Origin: VHCN01 sp964589935
GTDB lineage: Bacteria > Verrucomicrobiota > Verrucomicrobiia > Limisphaerales > VHCN01
Direction of reading: 5' to 3'
Assembly: GCA_964589935.1 (NCBI GenBank)
Contig: CAZPVD010000010.1
Coordinates: 1 to 64,000 of the forward strand
Length of the DNA stretch: 64,000 nt
Of this stretch, positions 63,146 to 64,000 are shown one piece after another. The position numbers and the translations under genes were made by a program. Position 1 is the first letter of the stretch, and every line of letters begins with the position of its first letter. The notes beneath the pieces were generated by a model that was not told the DNA's origin, did not search any database, and saw nothing but the letters and a program-made list of their open reading frames with translations.

Positions 63146-64000
63146 GTGATTTGCGACGCGTCGCTCGACGAGCTGCTCCAGAAAGTCTGGGACGGCGGGC
63201 GCATCAATGCCGCAGAGGCGCGGCGGCTGTATTCGCTGCCGCTGGAGGAACTCGGCGCGCTCGCGGATCAGCGACGGCAGTTGGCGAAGAAGAAATCTTA
63301 CGACGGGCGCGGCAACGAGATCGTGACCTACATCGTTGACCGCAACGTCAATTACACGAACGTCTGCAACGTCTATTGCAAGTTCTGCGCGTTTTACCGC
63401 ACGGAAAAGGACGCCGACGCCTACGTCATCACGCACGAGGAGATGGACAAAAAAATCTCCGAGACCGTCGCGCTTGGCGGCACGCAGATTCTCATGCAGG
63501 GCGGGCATCATCCGAAGCTGACGAAGCGGTGGTATCTCGACTTGCTCGCGCACATCAAGGCGAAGTGGCCGCAGGTGAACATTCACGGCTTCAGCCCGAG
63601 CGAGTTTAACGCGTTCCAGGAATTCTTCGGCGAGCCGGTCGAGCAAATCATCCGCGACTTCGTGAAGGCCGGACTTGGCTCGATTCCCGGCGGCGGCGGC
63701 GAAATTCTCGTGGACCGCGTGCGCCAGCGCATCGCGCCGCTCAAGGCGATGAGCGACGACTGGCTCGGCGTGATGGACACCGCGCACCGGCTCGGACTCG
63801 CGAGCACGGCGACGATGATGTTCGGCCACGTCGAGACGGTCGAGGAACGCATCGAGCACCTCGAACGCGTGCGGGCGCAGCAGGACAAATCGCTGACCTA
63901 CGGCGGTGCGGGCTTCACCGCCTTCATCGCGTGGACGTTTCAGGCCGAGCATACGAAGCTGAAAGCGCCAACCGTCGGCGCGCACGAATATCTGCGGATG
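63146..64000 (+). CDS. mqnC: Cyclic dehypoxanthine futalosine synthase MqnC (3' end outside window)
   Basis: MqnC is the radical-SAM enzyme that cyclises dehypoxanthine futalosine. Cluster ligands are Cys74, Cys78 and Cys81 (NVCNVYCKFCAFYR), preceded by DRNVNYTN and followed by ALGGTQILMQGGHHPKLT and IHGFSPSEF, all MqnC-specific. GSIPGGGGEILVDRVRQRI and STATMMFGHVET follow. The GTG at 63146 is supported by an AGGA 8 bp upstream. The visible 285 residues end at the window edge without a stop. It is transcribed in the same direction as ubiX-mqnA but separated from them by the ceramidase-like gene; mqnB and mqnD are not seen. Confidence 0.95.
   Translation, partial: MICDASLDELLQKVWDGGRINAAEARRLYSLPLEELGALADQRRQLAKKKSYDGRGNEIVTYIVDRNVNYTNVCNVYCKFCAFYRTEKDADAYVITHEEMDKKISETVALGGTQILMQGGHHPKLTKRWYLDLLAHIKAKWPQVNIHGFSPSEFNAFQEFFGEPVEQIIRDFVKAGLGSIPGGGGEILVDRVRQRIAPLKAMSDDWLGVMDTAHRLGLASTATMMFGHVETVEERIEHLERVRAQQDKSLTYGGAGFTAFIAWTFQAEHTKLKAPTVGAHEYLRM

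Overview
The window is GC-rich, densely coded DNA from a Gram-negative, diderm bacterium, most probably a verrucomicrobium of the Pedosphaera/Limisphaerales type. The evidence is a secretin, a two-partner-secretion outer-membrane transporter and lipoproteins; a pseudopilin with the verrucomicrobial/planctomycete H-X9-DG domain; several large secreted proteins ending in a beta domain that closes with FYRV; and menaquinone synthesis by the futalosine route. Ribosome binding sites are mostly weak or absent, so many starts rest on domain limits, signal peptides, ATGA overlaps or paralogue comparison. The assignment comes from reading protein features, not from a database search.

Layout. 1-2361: the 3' part of a type II-secretion-like secretin and a stand-alone 5'-3' exonuclease. 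2492-13466: four tightly packed, partly start-stop-overlapping genes for secreted proteins (a seven-blade propeller-like protein, two unknown exported proteins and a large Asp-box propeller protein). 13541-21434: housekeeping genes (lipoprotein, SurA/PpiD-like chaperone, RluA-type pseudouridine synthase, LysE exporter, PssA and Psd for phosphatidylethanolamine, a DEDD exonuclease, an acetyltransferase/cyclic-nucleotide-binding fusion) and a tRNA-Leu(CAG).

21789-49992 is the centre of the window: a 26.4-kb gene for an exoprotein of about 8,804 residues with a haemagglutinin-type TPS domain and some 70 repeats, followed 43 bp later by its likely TpsB transporter and a clear intrinsic terminator. 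The repeats are diverse towards the N terminus, and part of that section carries a recurrent acidic, possibly calcium-binding motif. They become regular at the C-terminal end, with an exact 237-bp (79-residue) period. The pair looks like a self-contained system for putting a very long beta-helical fibre on the cell surface.

50298-57875: a pseudopilin with its own terminator, an NAD-dependent sugar epimerase overlapping a lipoprotein amidase, and two convergent paralogues with a GT-C-like membrane half and a TPR half. 57980-64000: a menaquinone cluster (ubiX, a ubiA-type prenyltransferase, mqnE, mqnA, and mqnC cut by the window end), interrupted by an opposite-strand neutral-ceramidase-like gene. 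Inside mqnE sits a 63-nt element able to fold as a three-way junction. It is exactly 21 codons long and leaves the reading frame open.
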